DNA of 53,741 nt from Deinococcus roseus (lineage in GTDB: Bacteria > Deinococcota > Deinococci > Deinococcales > Deinococcaceae): NCBI RefSeq assembly GCF_014646895.1, contig NZ_BMOD01000028.1, positions 1 to 53,741 of the forward strand, in the 5' to 3' direction. Under the pieces are notes generated by a model. It made no database searches. It saw only the letters and a program-made list of their open reading frames with translations, and was not told where the DNA came from. Each line of letters begins with the position of its first letter. The stretch's first letter is position 1. Below are positions 1-8,275 of this stretch, piece by piece. The position numbers were made by a program, and so were the translations under genes.

Positions 1-30
1 CTACACGACTGGCGCGCCCGCCTCAAATAG
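1..30 (+). CDS. possible 3' end of a gene entering from the left
   Basis: Frame 1 reads LHDWRARLK and then stops at TAG (28-30). The short peptide has a protein-like composition, so this may be the C-terminus of a gene that starts before the window. A second frame stays open from base 2 to about 328, but it runs through the tandem repeat and is not convincing. Bases 31-187 show no recognisable gene, promoter or terminator. Confidence 0.25.
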   Translation, partial: LHDWRARLK

Positions 31-187
31 CATTGTTGGCCCGGAGTACCAGGCCATTTTTAGATTTTTGTCCTGTACAGAGCCAGAATACATATCGCCA
101 ATGAAAAGCCTTTATCCATACTCCATTTATAGACGAAGGCCCTTCAAAAGCAGAGAGACTTGTATGGTTGAGTGGCATTTCAGCCAG

Positions 188-250
188 AACAGGGTCAGGA
201 AGAAACAGGGTCAGGAAGAAACAGGGTCAGGAAGAAACAGGGTCAGGAAG
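188..250. repeat. tandem repeat, 16-bp unit, about 3.9 copies
   Basis: The unit AACAGGGTCAGGAAGA repeats without change at 188, 204, 220 and 236; the last copy is cut one base short. Sixteen is not a multiple of three, so the repeat opens all three plus-strand frames and creates false short ORFs. Its right end reaches the stop codon of the minus-strand ferredoxin gene (243-245). Confidence 0.9.
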
Positions 251-596
251 GCAGATACTCGGGGTCAGGCTCAATGTGCTCTGCAGGATGGGTGCCGGGT
301 TCCAGGCCTGTGGTTCTGGTGGTTTTGATGGTTCTGAGTGTGAGGTCGGATTCGCAGGTGATCTGGCAGCTCAGGCGGCCCTGACCGGCCAGTCCCTTGG
401 CTTCCAGAACGGTTTTTTCTGCCATGGTCATGGGGGTGGGGGTGCCTTCCAGAACCTCCACCATGCAGGTGGTGCAACGGGCCTTGCCGCCACAGCGGTG
501 CAGCATGTCCACCCCTGCGTCTTCCAGACCCAGCACCAGCCGTTTTCCTGTTTCGATTTCAAATGTGCCGTATTGTTCCACCGTGATTTTGGGCAT
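243..596 (-). CDS. 2Fe-2S ferredoxin
   Basis: Plant-type [2Fe-2S] ferredoxin of 117 aa, a soluble electron carrier. The cluster ligands are clear: C35, C41 and C44 in CGGKARCTTC, and C77 about 32 residues later, which is the usual C-x5-C-x2-C-xn-C spacing. The segment after residue 90 is polar, low in complexity and beyond the normal fold. The ATG at 596 has no Shine-Dalgarno. A TAGAAT box (606-611 on the plus strand) lies 9 nt upstream, so the transcript is probably nearly leaderless and separate from the kinase gene just upstream. The redox partner is not evident from the neighbours. Confidence 0.88.
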   Translation of the reverse strand: MPKITVEQYGTFEIETGKRLVLGLEDAGVDMLHRCGGKARCTTCMVEVLEGTPTPMTMAEKTVLEAKGLAGQGRLSCQITCESDLTLRTIKTTRTTGLEPGTHPAEHIEPDPEYLPS

Positions 597-619
597 ACGC
601 GGACCATTCTAGCGAATTG

Positions 620-1522
620 TCAGCCCTGTTGCAGTGTAGAAAAGACACTTTCCAGTTCACTCTCGTTCAGAAAGCCTTCACTGCCAGAAGCTGCAGCAAT
701 TTTGTTGCCTGCAAAAACCACGGCCCGTTGCAGGGCTTCCAGGGGGTGCATTCCCCTGGCATAAAAATGGGTGAAACTGGCACACAGCGCGTCTCCTGCA
801 CCCACCGTGCTCTGAATGCTGGGAGGCGAAAATGCAGGAACATGGTGCAGCGTGCGGTCATGGTACAGCAAGGCCCCGTCCGCTCCCAGACCCACCACGA
901 TCACCTCTGTGCCATACAGGCGGGCCAGAGCGGGCACAAAGTCTGCAGCAGCTTCTGGCAGCTTCTCATGGCTGAAGAACAGCACCTCGGCGTGCTCCAG
1001 AAAAGGCAGGTTGTATTCGTGGTGCAGGCCCTGCAAATCCTGCACATCCGTCACAAAAGGCACCCCGCTGTTCACCACTTCTGGAACCAGGGGTTTCACA
1101 AAAGGTGCATTGGTCATCACGGCAAAGTGCACGTGATCCAGCGCTTCATGAAAAAGGGCGCGTGAATAATTGGCCTCTGTCAGGTCCTTGAGGTCGGTGA
1201 AGATCTGGCGGCGGCCCTGGGGGTCGGTCAGGACCACCGACTGGGGGGTTTCGGACAGCACCTCTGACAGAAACGTCAGGCCCAGACCTGCCCTTTTCAC
1301 CTCCTGACGCAGCACCTGTCCCATCAGGTCGGGGGCGGTCAGGGCCGCAAAATGCACTTCGCTGCCCAGGATGCTCAGGGCCTTGGCCACATTGAACCCC
1401 ACCCCCCCAGGACGGGTGGTGGTCTGGAATTTCAGGTAACTGATGGGCGCGTACTCCAGCGGGAAGCCAGAAACCGGAACCCCGGTTTCCAGGTTGACGT
1501 TCCCGCAGACCAGCAGTTTCAC
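620..1522 (-). CDS. PfkB-family carbohydrate kinase
   Basis: Ribokinase/PfkB-like sugar kinase, 300 aa, phosphorylating a sugar or sugar-like substrate with ATP in the cytoplasm. The N-terminal PfkB motif is GGVGFNVAKAL (about residues 39-49). The C-terminal motif reads STVGAGDALCASF: the catalytic aspartate of GAGD is kept, but the first residue of the usual DTxGAGD is serine. The ATG overlaps the TGA of the upstream HAD phosphatase gene by 4 nt, so the two are translationally coupled. A kinase next to a HAD phosphatase suggests work on the same sugar phosphate pool. The exact substrate cannot be told from sequence. Confidence 0.85.
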   Translation of the reverse strand: MKLLVCGNVNLETGVPVSGFPLEYAPISYLKFQTTTRPGGVGFNVAKALSILGSEVHFAALTAPDLMGQVLRQEVKRAGLGLTFLSEVLSETPQSVVLTDPQGRRQIFTDLKDLTEANYSRALFHEALDHVHFAVMTNAPFVKPLVPEVVNSGVPFVTDVQDLQGLHHEYNLPFLEHAEVLFFSHEKLPEAAADFVPALARLYGTEVIVVGLGADGALLYHDRTLHHVPAFSPPSIQSTVGAGDALCASFTHFYARGMHPLEALQRAVVFAGNKIAAASGSEGFLNESELESVFSTLQQG

Positions 1523-2304
1523 ACCTGCACTCCAGAATGGATGTTTTTCAGGAAGTTCTGCAGCCAGCGGGCCACATCTCTGGGGTGGTCCAGTTGCTCG
1601 TCTGAGACCTCCTGCAAGTAAGGCATGTGACCGACCTGCACCGCATGACCGGCCAGACGCAGCATCTCAATGTCGTTGTCGCTGTCTCCGAAAACGGTGG
1701 TGTTGGAAAGACCCACACCCAGCGTGCTGGCGATGTACTTCAAAGCCTCCGCCTTATTGGCGGCTGTGGGGGTGATGGTCAGGAAATGCAGGTAAGGCTC
1801 CTGGCCTCCGGTGAGGGTCAGGTGCGGAAGGTGCTCTGCCACCGCAGTTTTCAGGTCAGGCACCGAAGTGTGGTCCACATTGAGCTTCATCACATCGGCC
1901 CCAAAAACCTCCTGGAAAGGCTTGACGGGCAGGTAACGGCTCCAGCGTTTGCTGCGTGCCCCTTCAGGTGCGCGGGTGAAGAAATGGGTGGTGGAGAAAG
2001 CATACAGTTCTGCTTCCAGATGGGTGAGTTCCACGATCCTCTGCACATCCTGCTGGGAAATCAGGTGCTGCACGTGAATTTCATCCTGAATGCGCACCTG
2101 GCCGCCATTGCTGGTGGCCCGCGCATGGTGGGGCAGGCGTTTTAAAAACTCCGGGGGCAACTCCCAGCGGCCTGTGATCAGGACAATCTTGATGCCTGCA
2201 TCATGGGCCTGCTGGATCAGAGGAAAAATCTCCTCTGGAACCTGCTGCTGGTGCTCATCGAAAAGGGTGCCATCGAAATCAAAGGCCAGAAGGTGGGTGC
2301 TCAC
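1519..2304 (-). CDS. HAD-superfamily phosphatase, Cof type
   Basis: Cof/YidA-like HAD hydrolase of 261 aa, dephosphorylating small phosphorylated metabolites. Motif I is DFDGTLFD near the N-terminus with nucleophile D9 and acid D11. Motif II is LITGR, motif III is the lysine in NKAEAL, and motif IV is GDSDNDIEML with the metal-binding aspartates. The insert between motifs II and III gives the C2 cap of type IIB. The start is GTG; no Shine-Dalgarno is seen, but TAAAAT on the minus strand (plus strand 2314-2319) lies 9 nt upstream. The next gene, a PfkB kinase, overlaps by ATGA. Confidence 0.85.
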   Translation of the reverse strand: MSTHLLAFDFDGTLFDEHQQQVPEEIFPLIQQAHDAGIKIVLITGRWELPPEFLKRLPHHARATSNGGQVRIQDEIHVQHLISQQDVQRIVELTHLEAELYAFSTTHFFTRAPEGARSKRWSRYLPVKPFQEVFGADVMKLNVDHTSVPDLKTAVAEHLPHLTLTGGQEPYLHFLTITPTAANKAEALKYIASTLGVGLSNTTVFGDSDNDIEMLRLAGHAVQVGHMPYLQEVSDEQLDHPRDVARWLQNFLKNIHSGVQV

Positions 2305-2345
2305 AAGGCTTTTATTTTACCGGGAATTGCTGGCTGGATTGGGGT

Positions 2346-3167
2346 CTATTCAGGTTTCCCAAAGAACGTCAGGAAATCTGCAAGCTGACTGGACCAGTAC
2401 GCCAGATCGTGGTCGCCTTTGTCCTCGCTGAATTCGATGTTGGCTCCAGCTTCCCGCAATTCCCGCACAAAGTGCTCATTGACCTCTCTCAGCAGATCGG
2501 ATTTGCCCACATCGATTCTGAAATGCAGGGCCTTGAGGTTCACTTTGGTGATCAGTTTGAAGGGATCCCGGTCACTCCGGGTTTCCGGGTTGGGATACAG
2601 CCAGTCCCGCTGGTCCTGGTACAAATCGTCCTTGCCATCCCACAATGCGGCACTCTGGGCCGCAATCTTGCTGAAGAGTTCGGTGTGGGTCAGCCCCAGT
2701 TGCAGCGCTGCGTAACCGCCCATGGAGGTGCCCCCAATGAAGCGCCCATCCCGCGAAGTCACAGTGGAATATTTCGAGTCGATGAAAGACACCAGTTCCT
2801 GGGTGAGGTAATCCGAATAACGTCCTGCATTCACACCCACAATGGCCTCACGGCTGTTCACGGCAAAGCTGTTGTCATAGTTCGGGGAGACCACCAGAAA
2901 AGGACGGACTTTCTTCTGCTCGATCAGGCGGTCCATGACCTCGCGGGTGTCCAGTGCACCCAGCCAGAATTTCTCGTCTCCACCATACGGATGCAGCAGG
3001 TAGACCACGGGATATTTCTGCTGGTCGTCATAATCAGGAGGCAGGTACACTTTGACGGCCATGTTGCGGTCCAGGACAGCACTTTTCACGGAGAGCAATT
3101 CCACATGGGAAGGGTCTGCAAAGGCCAGCCCCATCAGCATTCCTGAAAGCAGCAGAACGCGCATCAT
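2346..3167 (-). CDS. secreted esterase, alpha/beta hydrolase (putative esterase family)
   Basis: Esterase of the EstA/esterase-D-like alpha/beta hydrolase family, 273 aa. The ATG at 3167 follows GGAGGGGAGG and overlaps the stop of the upstream HAD gene (ATGA), which fixes the start; an in-frame upstream start would lie inside that gene. A short signal peptide (MMRVLLLSGMLMGLAFA) points to export. The nucleophile elbow is GGTSMGG, and VYLLHPYGG is the oxyanion-hole strand typical of the family. The C-terminal DHDLAYW supplies the likely catalytic histidine. The substrate is unknown. It is co-transcribed with a HAD phosphatase. Confidence 0.82.
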   Translation of the reverse strand: MMRVLLLSGMLMGLAFADPSHVELLSVKSAVLDRNMAVKVYLPPDYDDQQKYPVVYLLHPYGGDEKFWLGALDTREVMDRLIEQKKVRPFLVVSPNYDNSFAVNSREAIVGVNAGRYSDYLTQELVSFIDSKYSTVTSRDGRFIGGTSMGGYAALQLGLTHTELFSKIAAQSAALWDGKDDLYQDQRDWLYPNPETRSDRDPFKLITKVNLKALHFRIDVGKSDLLREVNEHFVRELREAGANIEFSEDKGDHDLAYWSSQLADFLTFFGKPE

Positions 3168-3940
3168 GCCCTCCCCTCCAGGTAACGCCCCAGCCACCCT
3201 GGAAGTCCAATCAGGGGACAGGACACCTGTTCTTTGCAGATGTCTTTCAAGTAGTGGGCCGCTCCCACCTGCACCGAGTGACCGGCAATGCGCAGCATCT
3301 CCATGTCGTTGTCACTGTCTCCAAAAGCAATCACGCTGGCAAGTGGAACCCCCAGCAAATCTGCAATTTCACGCAGGGCATGCTGTTTGTTGGCTTTCTG
3401 GGCGGTGATGTTCAGAAAACCCGGATAGGGCTCAATGGCACCTGCAGCATTCAAATGCGGCAAGGTTTCCCGGATCCGCTGCTTCAGTACAGGACAGGCT
3501 GGACCCTTGAACTGAAGTTGCAGGATGTCATGGTTCACCATTTCTTCCAGTGGGAACAACTGTCCTGCCTGATGCCACTGCTCCCACTGTGCAGCCTGAT
3601 AATGGGATACAAAACTCAGGGGCCGATCTGTGAGGGCAGACCCCACCACTGCAAGGCCTTCGGGCACCAGATCCAGCACGGTTTGCACCTCTTGTGCAGT
3701 CAGGGCATGGGTGCTGACCTGGGTTTCCCCCAGCACAATGCGGTTGCCGTTTCCCAGCGCACGGGCATCCGGTTGAATCAGGTCCAGAAAATCCCTGAGC
3801 AGACCAAACCGCCCGGTGATCAGGGCAATTTTGTGCCCGGTGGCTTTGAGGGACTGGATGTGCTGGACCAGTTCGGGGGCATGGGTGTTGCTGGCCTCAT
3901 CGATCAGGGTCCCATCCACATCGAACGCAAACAGAGACAT
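3164..3940 (-). CDS. HAD-superfamily phosphatase, Cof type
   Basis: Second Cof-type HAD phosphatase, 258 aa, a paralogue of the product at 1519-2304. All four motifs are visible: DVDGTLID, LITGRFGL, the lysine in KANKQHAL, and GDSDNDMEML, with a C2 cap between II and III. The ATG has no Shine-Dalgarno; TAAAAT (plus strand 3947-3952) lies exactly 6 nt upstream, so a leaderless mRNA is likely. The stop overlaps the start of the esterase gene. The two paralogues share the GDSDND...VQVG end but differ in the cap, which suggests different substrates. Confidence 0.86.
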   Translation of the reverse strand: MSLFAFDVDGTLIDEASNTHAPELVQHIQSLKATGHKIALITGRFGLLRDFLDLIQPDARALGNGNRIVLGETQVSTHALTAQEVQTVLDLVPEGLAVVGSALTDRPLSFVSHYQAAQWEQWHQAGQLFPLEEMVNHDILQLQFKGPACPVLKQRIRETLPHLNAAGAIEPYPGFLNITAQKANKQHALREIADLLGVPLASVIAFGDSDNDMEMLRIAGHSVQVGAAHYLKDICKEQVSCPLIGLPGWLGRYLEGRA

Positions 3941-4006
3941 GGGGTTATTTTATGCCATTCCCCCTGAGAATTGCAGGAGAAGTTACGGCAAGAGAACAAA
4001 GACAGG

Positions 4007-4050
4007 TGGAAGCCTGCCTTTGCTGGATCTGCAGTTAAAGCAGGCTTCCA
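4007..4050 (-). terminator. hairpin overlapping the 3' end of the aminotransferase gene
   Basis: TGGAAGCCTGC (left, plus strand 4007-4017) pairs perfectly with GCAGGCTTCCA (4040-4050), with AAA/TTT extending the stem inward after one bulge. The stop codon of the aminotransferase (4035-4037) lies inside the hairpin. The downstream tract on the minus strand is only moderately U-rich, so termination is probable but not certain. Confidence 0.6.
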
Positions 4051-5183
4051 ATGCGTTGCAATGCTTCCTGGATGTTCTCCATGCTGGTGGCATAACTGAT
4101 GCGAATGCGGCCCGGAGCCCGGAAATCGGTGCCGGGAACCACAGCCACCCGCCCTTCATCCAGAATGCGTCTGGCAGCCTCAATTTCATCTGCATGAATG
4201 GAGGTGGTGTCCACCATCACGTAAAAAGCACCCTGAGGGGTGGGGGTGGGCAGACCCATGCTGTTCAGCTCAGAGACAATGAAATCCCGACGCTCCCGGA
4301 ATTTCTCACGGGCGAAGTCAATGTACTGCTGGCTGTCCCGGATGGCTTCCAGCGCAGCGTACTGCGCCACACTGTTGGCATTGGAGGTGCTCTGGCCCTG
4401 AATGGCATTCATGGCTTTGATCAGGTGCTGGGGTCCTGCTGCATACCCGATGCGCCACCCGGTCATGGCGTAAGCCTTGGAGGCCCCATTGATGGTCAGC
4501 ACATTGTCCCAGCCGTACAGGGCAGCAGAAACATGCTTTTCATCGTAGATGATGTGCTCGTACATCTCATCGGTGATCAGAAGCAGGTTCTTCTCGGTGC
4601 ACAGTTCCACCAATGACCGGATGGTGGCCTCTGGATACACCACCCCTGTGGGGTTGGAAGGGCTGTTGATCATGATCGCAACGGTGCGGTCTGTCACAGC
4701 AGCACGGACTTTTTCGGGATCCAGGGCGTAACCCTCTTCTGCCAGGGTGTCCACAAAGACCGGAACCCCACCCGCAAAAGTGACCATCTCCGGGTAGGAG
4801 ACCCAGAAGGGCGCAGGAATGATCACCTCATCCCCCGGATCCAGCAGGGCCATCAGGGCATTGAACAGGGCCTGCTTGCCTCCAGAAGTCACCGTGACCT
4901 GCTCTGGGGTGTAGGTCAGATTGTTTTCGCGCAGCAGTTTCTCGCTGATGGTTTCACGCAGTTCAAAAATCCCATTCACAGGGGTGTACTTGGTTTTTCC
5001 GGTGCGGATGGCCTGATGGGCGGCCTCTTTCACATGGTCGGGGGTGTCAAAATCGGGTTCCCCCACCGACATGGAAATCACATCGACCCCCTGGCGTTTC
5101 AATTCCAGGGCGCGAGAGGTGACGGCCACAGTGCTGGACGGTTTTAAGGCTTGAATCTTCTGGGAAAGTTTGGCCCTGAACAT
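4035..5183 (-). CDS. aspC: class I aspartate/aromatic aminotransferase
   Basis: PLP-dependent fold-type I aminotransferase of 382 aa, close in layout to the Thermus-type aspartate aminotransferase that moves an amino group between aspartate and 2-oxoglutarate. The PLP lysine is K236 in SKAYAMTGWRIG. D205 and Y208 in LLITDEMYE contact the cofactor ring, and N177 in SPSNPTG is the conserved asparagine. The N-terminus keeps the SVGEPDFDTP motif. The ATG has no ribosome site; TAGACT (plus strand AGTCTA 5190-5195) sits 6 nt upstream, which suggests a leaderless transcript. The family also holds prephenate and aromatic aminotransferases, so the amino acid specificity is not proven. Confidence 0.85.
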   Translation of the reverse strand: MFRAKLSQKIQALKPSSTVAVTSRALELKRQGVDVISMSVGEPDFDTPDHVKEAAHQAIRTGKTKYTPVNGIFELRETISEKLLRENNLTYTPEQVTVTSGGKQALFNALMALLDPGDEVIIPAPFWVSYPEMVTFAGGVPVFVDTLAEEGYALDPEKVRAAVTDRTVAIMINSPSNPTGVVYPEATIRSLVELCTEKNLLLITDEMYEHIIYDEKHVSAALYGWDNVLTINGASKAYAMTGWRIGYAAGPQHLIKAMNAIQGQSTSNANSVAQYAALEAIRDSQQYIDFAREKFRERRDFIVSELNSMGLPTPTPQGAFYVMVDTTSIHADEIEAARRILDEGRVAVVPGTDFRAPGRIRISYATSMENIQEALQRIGSLL

Positions 5184-5281
5184 TTTGACAGTCTAAACCC
5201 TTGCTCTGGAGGTGGATTTCTGGGTTATAGACCTGTGGAGGGAGCAGAAGGCAGAAGCCCCAAGGGAAGATGGATGTACCG

Positions 5282-5319
5282 AGGGCTGACCACTGACCGC
5301 TGAACACTTTTTCAGCCCT
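5282..5319 (-). terminator. possible hairpin after the ROK gene
   Basis: AGGGCTGA (5282-5289) pairs with TCAGCCCT (5312-5319), enclosing the ROK stop codon. There is no T-tract on the minus strand, so this is a weak terminator candidate. The rest of the 128-bp gap (5184-5311) holds only purine-rich remnants (GCAGAAGGCAGAAG) similar to sequence flanking the hairpin elements elsewhere in the window. Confidence 0.35.
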
Positions 5320-6502
5320 GGGGCCGCACGTTGAGGGCCATCTGCAAAGCGCTGCCTGCTGCTCCAATGGCACTGGCATTGCCTCCAAAGCGGCATTTTA
5401 CGATCACCTGATCCGAGTAGATGCCCGGATGGGTGCGGGTTTTCACCTCGTTGAGCATGCTGGACCAGAAGTGCCCGGAAAGCTGGATCAATGGACCTCC
5501 CAGCACCACCCGACTGGGGTTGAAGGTGGTGAGCAGGTTGCTGATCAGGATGCCCAGGTAACGGGAAAAGCTGTGCAGGGCCGTGAAGGTTTCTGGGGTC
5601 TGGGCTTGCAGGGCTTCGGTGATGTCCTGCAAAGACCCCTGACCATGCCCGAACAAACTCTGGCTGAGGGCACGCACACTGATCAGGGTTTCAGCGCACC
5701 CGGTTTTCCCGCAGGTGCAGCGCCTGCCCTGATCGGGCTGCAAGATGGTGTGCCCGACCTCTCCGGCATAACCGCTGTGCCCCTGCAGGATGTCACGTTT
5801 TAAAACAAAACCTGAACCCAGACCTTCCCCCAGGCTCAGGTACACCAGGTCCTCCACATCAATCAGGTTCCCGAACATGTACTCGCTCATGGCTGCGGTC
5901 TTGGCCTCGTTGTTGATGTACAGCAAGACTTCATGTCCGGCCTGTTTTAAGAGGGATTCCAGAAAAGACTGCACCGGAACGCTGGACCAGTCCAGGTTGG
6001 GGGCATACAGCAGCACCCCGGTCCTGGGATCCACAGGTCCAGGCAAACCCACCCCGACCCCCACCACTTTGCGCTCCTGTTGCTGACAGAAGTCCAGGGC
6101 TGCAGTGATCAGATTGCCCATCTGAGAGAGCACAGCAGAGGGGTCCCCCGCACTGTGCACCTCCTGCACCTCAGAGAGGATTTCTCCTCTGGGATTGGTG
6201 ACCACCAGATTGATCTGATGGGGGGTCAATTCCACCCCCACCAGGGCCAGCCCTTCATGGTTGAAATGGATGGGGGAGGAGGGCCGCCCCACCCCACTGG
6301 CTTCCTGGCTGCCCAGCAGAATCCAGCCTTCATCTGCAAGCTCCTGAATGAGCTGGCTGACCGTGGGTTTGGCCAGATTCAGTTTTTTGGCGAGGTCTGC
6401 ACGGGACAGGCCAGGGGTTTCCCGCACCGACCCCAGCAGGGCCAGCCGGTTGAGTTTCTTGAGAAGTGCCTGATCACCTGCAATCGCGCCTGCGTGTTTC
6501 AT
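5312..6502 (-). CDS. xylR: ROK-family transcriptional regulator, probable xylose repressor
   Basis: XylR/NagC-type ROK repressor, 396 aa. A winged helix-turn-helix at about residues 13-75 (LSRADLAKKLNLAKPTVSQL) is followed by the sugar-kinase-like ROK domain. The zinc site H251 and C262, C264, C269 in CTCGKTGC is intact. It lies just downstream of xylA and xylB on the same strand, and a perfect palindrome resembling xyl operators overlaps the xylA promoter, so it most likely represses xylose genes until xylose binds. AGGA precedes the ATG at 6502 by 6 nt, and a TAGAAT box (plus strand 6524-6529) lies upstream, so it probably has its own promoter. Confidence 0.85.
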   Translation of the reverse strand: MKHAGAIAGDQALLKKLNRLALLGSVRETPGLSRADLAKKLNLAKPTVSQLIQELADEGWILLGSQEASGVGRPSSPIHFNHEGLALVGVELTPHQINLVVTNPRGEILSEVQEVHSAGDPSAVLSQMGNLITAALDFCQQQERKVVGVGVGLPGPVDPRTGVLLYAPNLDWSSVPVQSFLESLLKQAGHEVLLYINNEAKTAAMSEYMFGNLIDVEDLVYLSLGEGLGSGFVLKRDILQGHSGYAGEVGHTILQPDQGRRCTCGKTGCAETLISVRALSQSLFGHGQGSLQDITEALQAQTPETFTALHSFSRYLGILISNLLTTFNPSRVVLGGPLIQLSGHFWSSMLNEVKTRTHPGIYSDQVIVKCRFGGNASAIGAAGSALQMALNVRPQG

Positions 6503-6539
6503 GTGGGGGTCCTGTGTGGGGGAATTCTAGCATTTATCA

Positions 6540-6652
6540 GCCGAGGGTCGAGGGCCGAGGGCAAAAGCCATCAGCTTTCAGCCGTCAGCGTTCAGCATTT
6601 GACCCAGAGCTATTGCTAAAGCACCATAGGCTCTCGGCTCTCGGCTCTCGGC
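6540..6652. repeat. heptamer-arm hairpin element, copy 1
   Basis: Left arm GCCGAGGGTCGAGGGCCGAG followed by GGCAAAAGCC; right arm of three TCTCGGC heptamers (6630-6652). The core ends in GCTAAAGCACCATAG directly before the right arm, the same junction found at 53192-53299 (reverse complement) and in variant form at 45253-45435. It lies between xylB and the ROK gene. No coding capacity is credible. Confidence 0.8.
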
Positions 6653-6663
6653 AATCCTTGACA

Positions 6664-8097
6664 TCACCCGGCGTAATCCACATACCTCCCATACCCCTCC
6701 CGATAAGCCTCTGCATTCTGGGGCACCGTGGTCTGCACAGCAGGTTCGCGCTCTGGCAGTGGGAATCCGGCCACCTTGAAGCCCAGCAGGGCAGCACCGT
6801 ATGCGGCCCCCTGAACATAAGCGGGTTTTAGCACGGGGATTTCCAGAACATCGGCCAGGATTTGCACCCACAGATCAGACTTGGAGCCGCCTCCTGTGGC
6901 CAGCACCTGCTTTAAAGGGGTGAGGGGCTGGATGATGTTCAGGGCGTCTTTTAAAGAGTATGCGACCCCTTCCAGAACCGAGCGCACAATGTCGCTGGCA
7001 TTGCTGGCGAGGGAGAGGCCAGAGAGGGAGGCGCGCAGGTTGGGGTTCAGGTGGGGTGTGCGTTCTCCGGCCAGGTAAGGTTTGAAGGTCACGCCGCTGG
7101 AGCCGGGCTGGCTCTGGGCTGCCATTTCAGTCAGTTGCACAAAGGAATGATTGGGGAAAAGGGTGTCCCTGAGCCACTGCAGGCTGCTGGCTGCGCTCAA
7201 GGTCACGCCCAGCAGGTTGTAAGCGCCATCTGCGTGGCAGAACAGGTGCACCCGCCCCTGGGGATCGGGGTTGGCTTCGGTCAGGGGGGCAAAAATCACC
7301 CCGGAGGAGCCCAATGAGAGGGTTCCGGTGTGAATGTCATCCTGGCTGATCCTCAGGCCGGTGGCTGCAGCTGCGTTGTCTCCTGCGCCTGCCACCACGG
7401 GAATCCCAGCGGGCAGACCCACCTGTTTTGCAACTTCCTCAGAGAGCTTCCCGACCACCTCATCTGAAGCAATGACCTCCGGGAAATACGACACCGGGAT
7501 GTCCAGCGCACCCAGAATCTCTTCGTCCCATTGTTTGCTGGCCAGGTGGAAGCAGTTGGTTCCGGAAGCGTCGCTGGGTTCGGCCCGCATGGTGCCGGTC
7601 AGCTTGAAGGAAATGTAGTCTTTGGGCAGCAGGATGTGGCGCACCCGGCGGTAATTTTCGGGTTCCTCATCGCGCAGCCAGATCACTTTGGGCAGCTGGA
7701 ATCCGGTGATGGCAGGGTTTCCGGTTCGGGCAATGAAAGTCTCTTTGCCGATGATGGCGTTCAGTTTCTCCACGGCTTTTCCGGTGCGCTGGTCGTTCCA
7801 GAGGAGGGCATTGCGGATCACTTCACCCTGGGCGTCCAGGGCGACCATGCCGTGCATCTGACCTGACAGTCCCAGGGCCAGCACTTCAGTGCCTTCTGGA
7901 AGCTGTTCGGTCACTTCTTTGAGCGCGTCTATGGAGGATTGCCACCATTCCAGCGGGTTCTGTTCGGTCCAGCCGGGTTGCGGGGTGTAAAGGGGATGGG
8001 TTTTGATGACCTCGGCGATGATCTGGCCGCTGGCATCCACAGCCAGCACCCGTGCGCCAGAGGTGCCTAAATCCAGACCCAGTGTGACTTGAGCCAT
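6664..8097 (-). CDS. xylB: xylulokinase
   Basis: FGGY-family xylulokinase, 477 aa, which phosphorylates D-xylulose to D-xylulose 5-phosphate for the pentose phosphate pathway. The N-terminal nucleotide loop is GLDLGTSGARVLAVD, and the family features GLSGQMHGMV and ATGGGSKSDLW are present. The start is the ATG at 8097, which has GGAGG 5 nt upstream; an in-frame TTG at 8109 is read by some gene finders, but it lies inside that ribosome site. The gene follows xylA, separated by 178 bp that hold two hairpins. Confidence 0.95.
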   Translation of the reverse strand: MAQVTLGLDLGTSGARVLAVDASGQIIAEVIKTHPLYTPQPGWTEQNPLEWWQSSIDALKEVTEQLPEGTEVLALGLSGQMHGMVALDAQGEVIRNALLWNDQRTGKAVEKLNAIIGKETFIARTGNPAITGFQLPKVIWLRDEEPENYRRVRHILLPKDYISFKLTGTMRAEPSDASGTNCFHLASKQWDEEILGALDIPVSYFPEVIASDEVVGKLSEEVAKQVGLPAGIPVVAGAGDNAAAATGLRISQDDIHTGTLSLGSSGVIFAPLTEANPDPQGRVHLFCHADGAYNLLGVTLSAASSLQWLRDTLFPNHSFVQLTEMAAQSQPGSSGVTFKPYLAGERTPHLNPNLRASLSGLSLASNASDIVRSVLEGVAYSLKDALNIIQPLTPLKQVLATGGGSKSDLWVQILADVLEIPVLKPAYVQGAAYGAALLGFKVAGFPLPEREPAVQTTVPQNAEAYREGYGRYVDYAG

Positions 8098-8115
8098 GTG
8101 AGCCTCCAAAAAGAG

Positions 8116-8149
8116 CGGACCAGGAGGGGAGAGAGAGCGTCCTGGTCCG
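8116..8149 (-). promoter_or_regulatory. hairpin in the xylA-xylB intergenic mRNA
   Basis: CGGACCAGGA (8116-8125) pairs perfectly over 10 bp with TCCTGGTCCG (8140-8149). It lies just before the xylB ribosome site, with no U-tract after it. It could protect or process the xylA message or lower xylB expression; a terminator is unlikely. Confidence 0.5.
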
Positions 8150-8214
8150 GGAGAATTGCTGGATGAGGGGAAGTCTTGGTCAGAATCTGTGGTCAGAACC
8201 TGAGTGGAGAGAAC

Positions 8215-8273
8215 GTCCCCTGAAGGGGGACAGTCCTGAGCAAAGCGAAGGACAGGGGGCGAAGGACAGGGGG
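8215..8273. repeat. GTCCCC-type hairpin element with 14-bp direct repeat
   Basis: GTCCCC-TGAA-GGGGGAC (8215-8231) is followed by two direct copies of GCGAAGGACAGGGG (8245-8258, 8259-8272). The reverse complement, CTTCGCTTTGCTCAGGACTGTCCCCCTT, when compared piece by piece, matches the flank of the copies at 16700-16733. It sits right after the xylA stop codon (8276) on the minus strand. Confidence 0.65.
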
Positions 8274-8275
8274 TG

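Noticed and set aside
68..764. Plus-strand ORFs over the left end of the window
   Set aside because: They pass through the 16-bp repeat or lie antisense to the ferredoxin and kinase genes; none has a domain or ribosome site.
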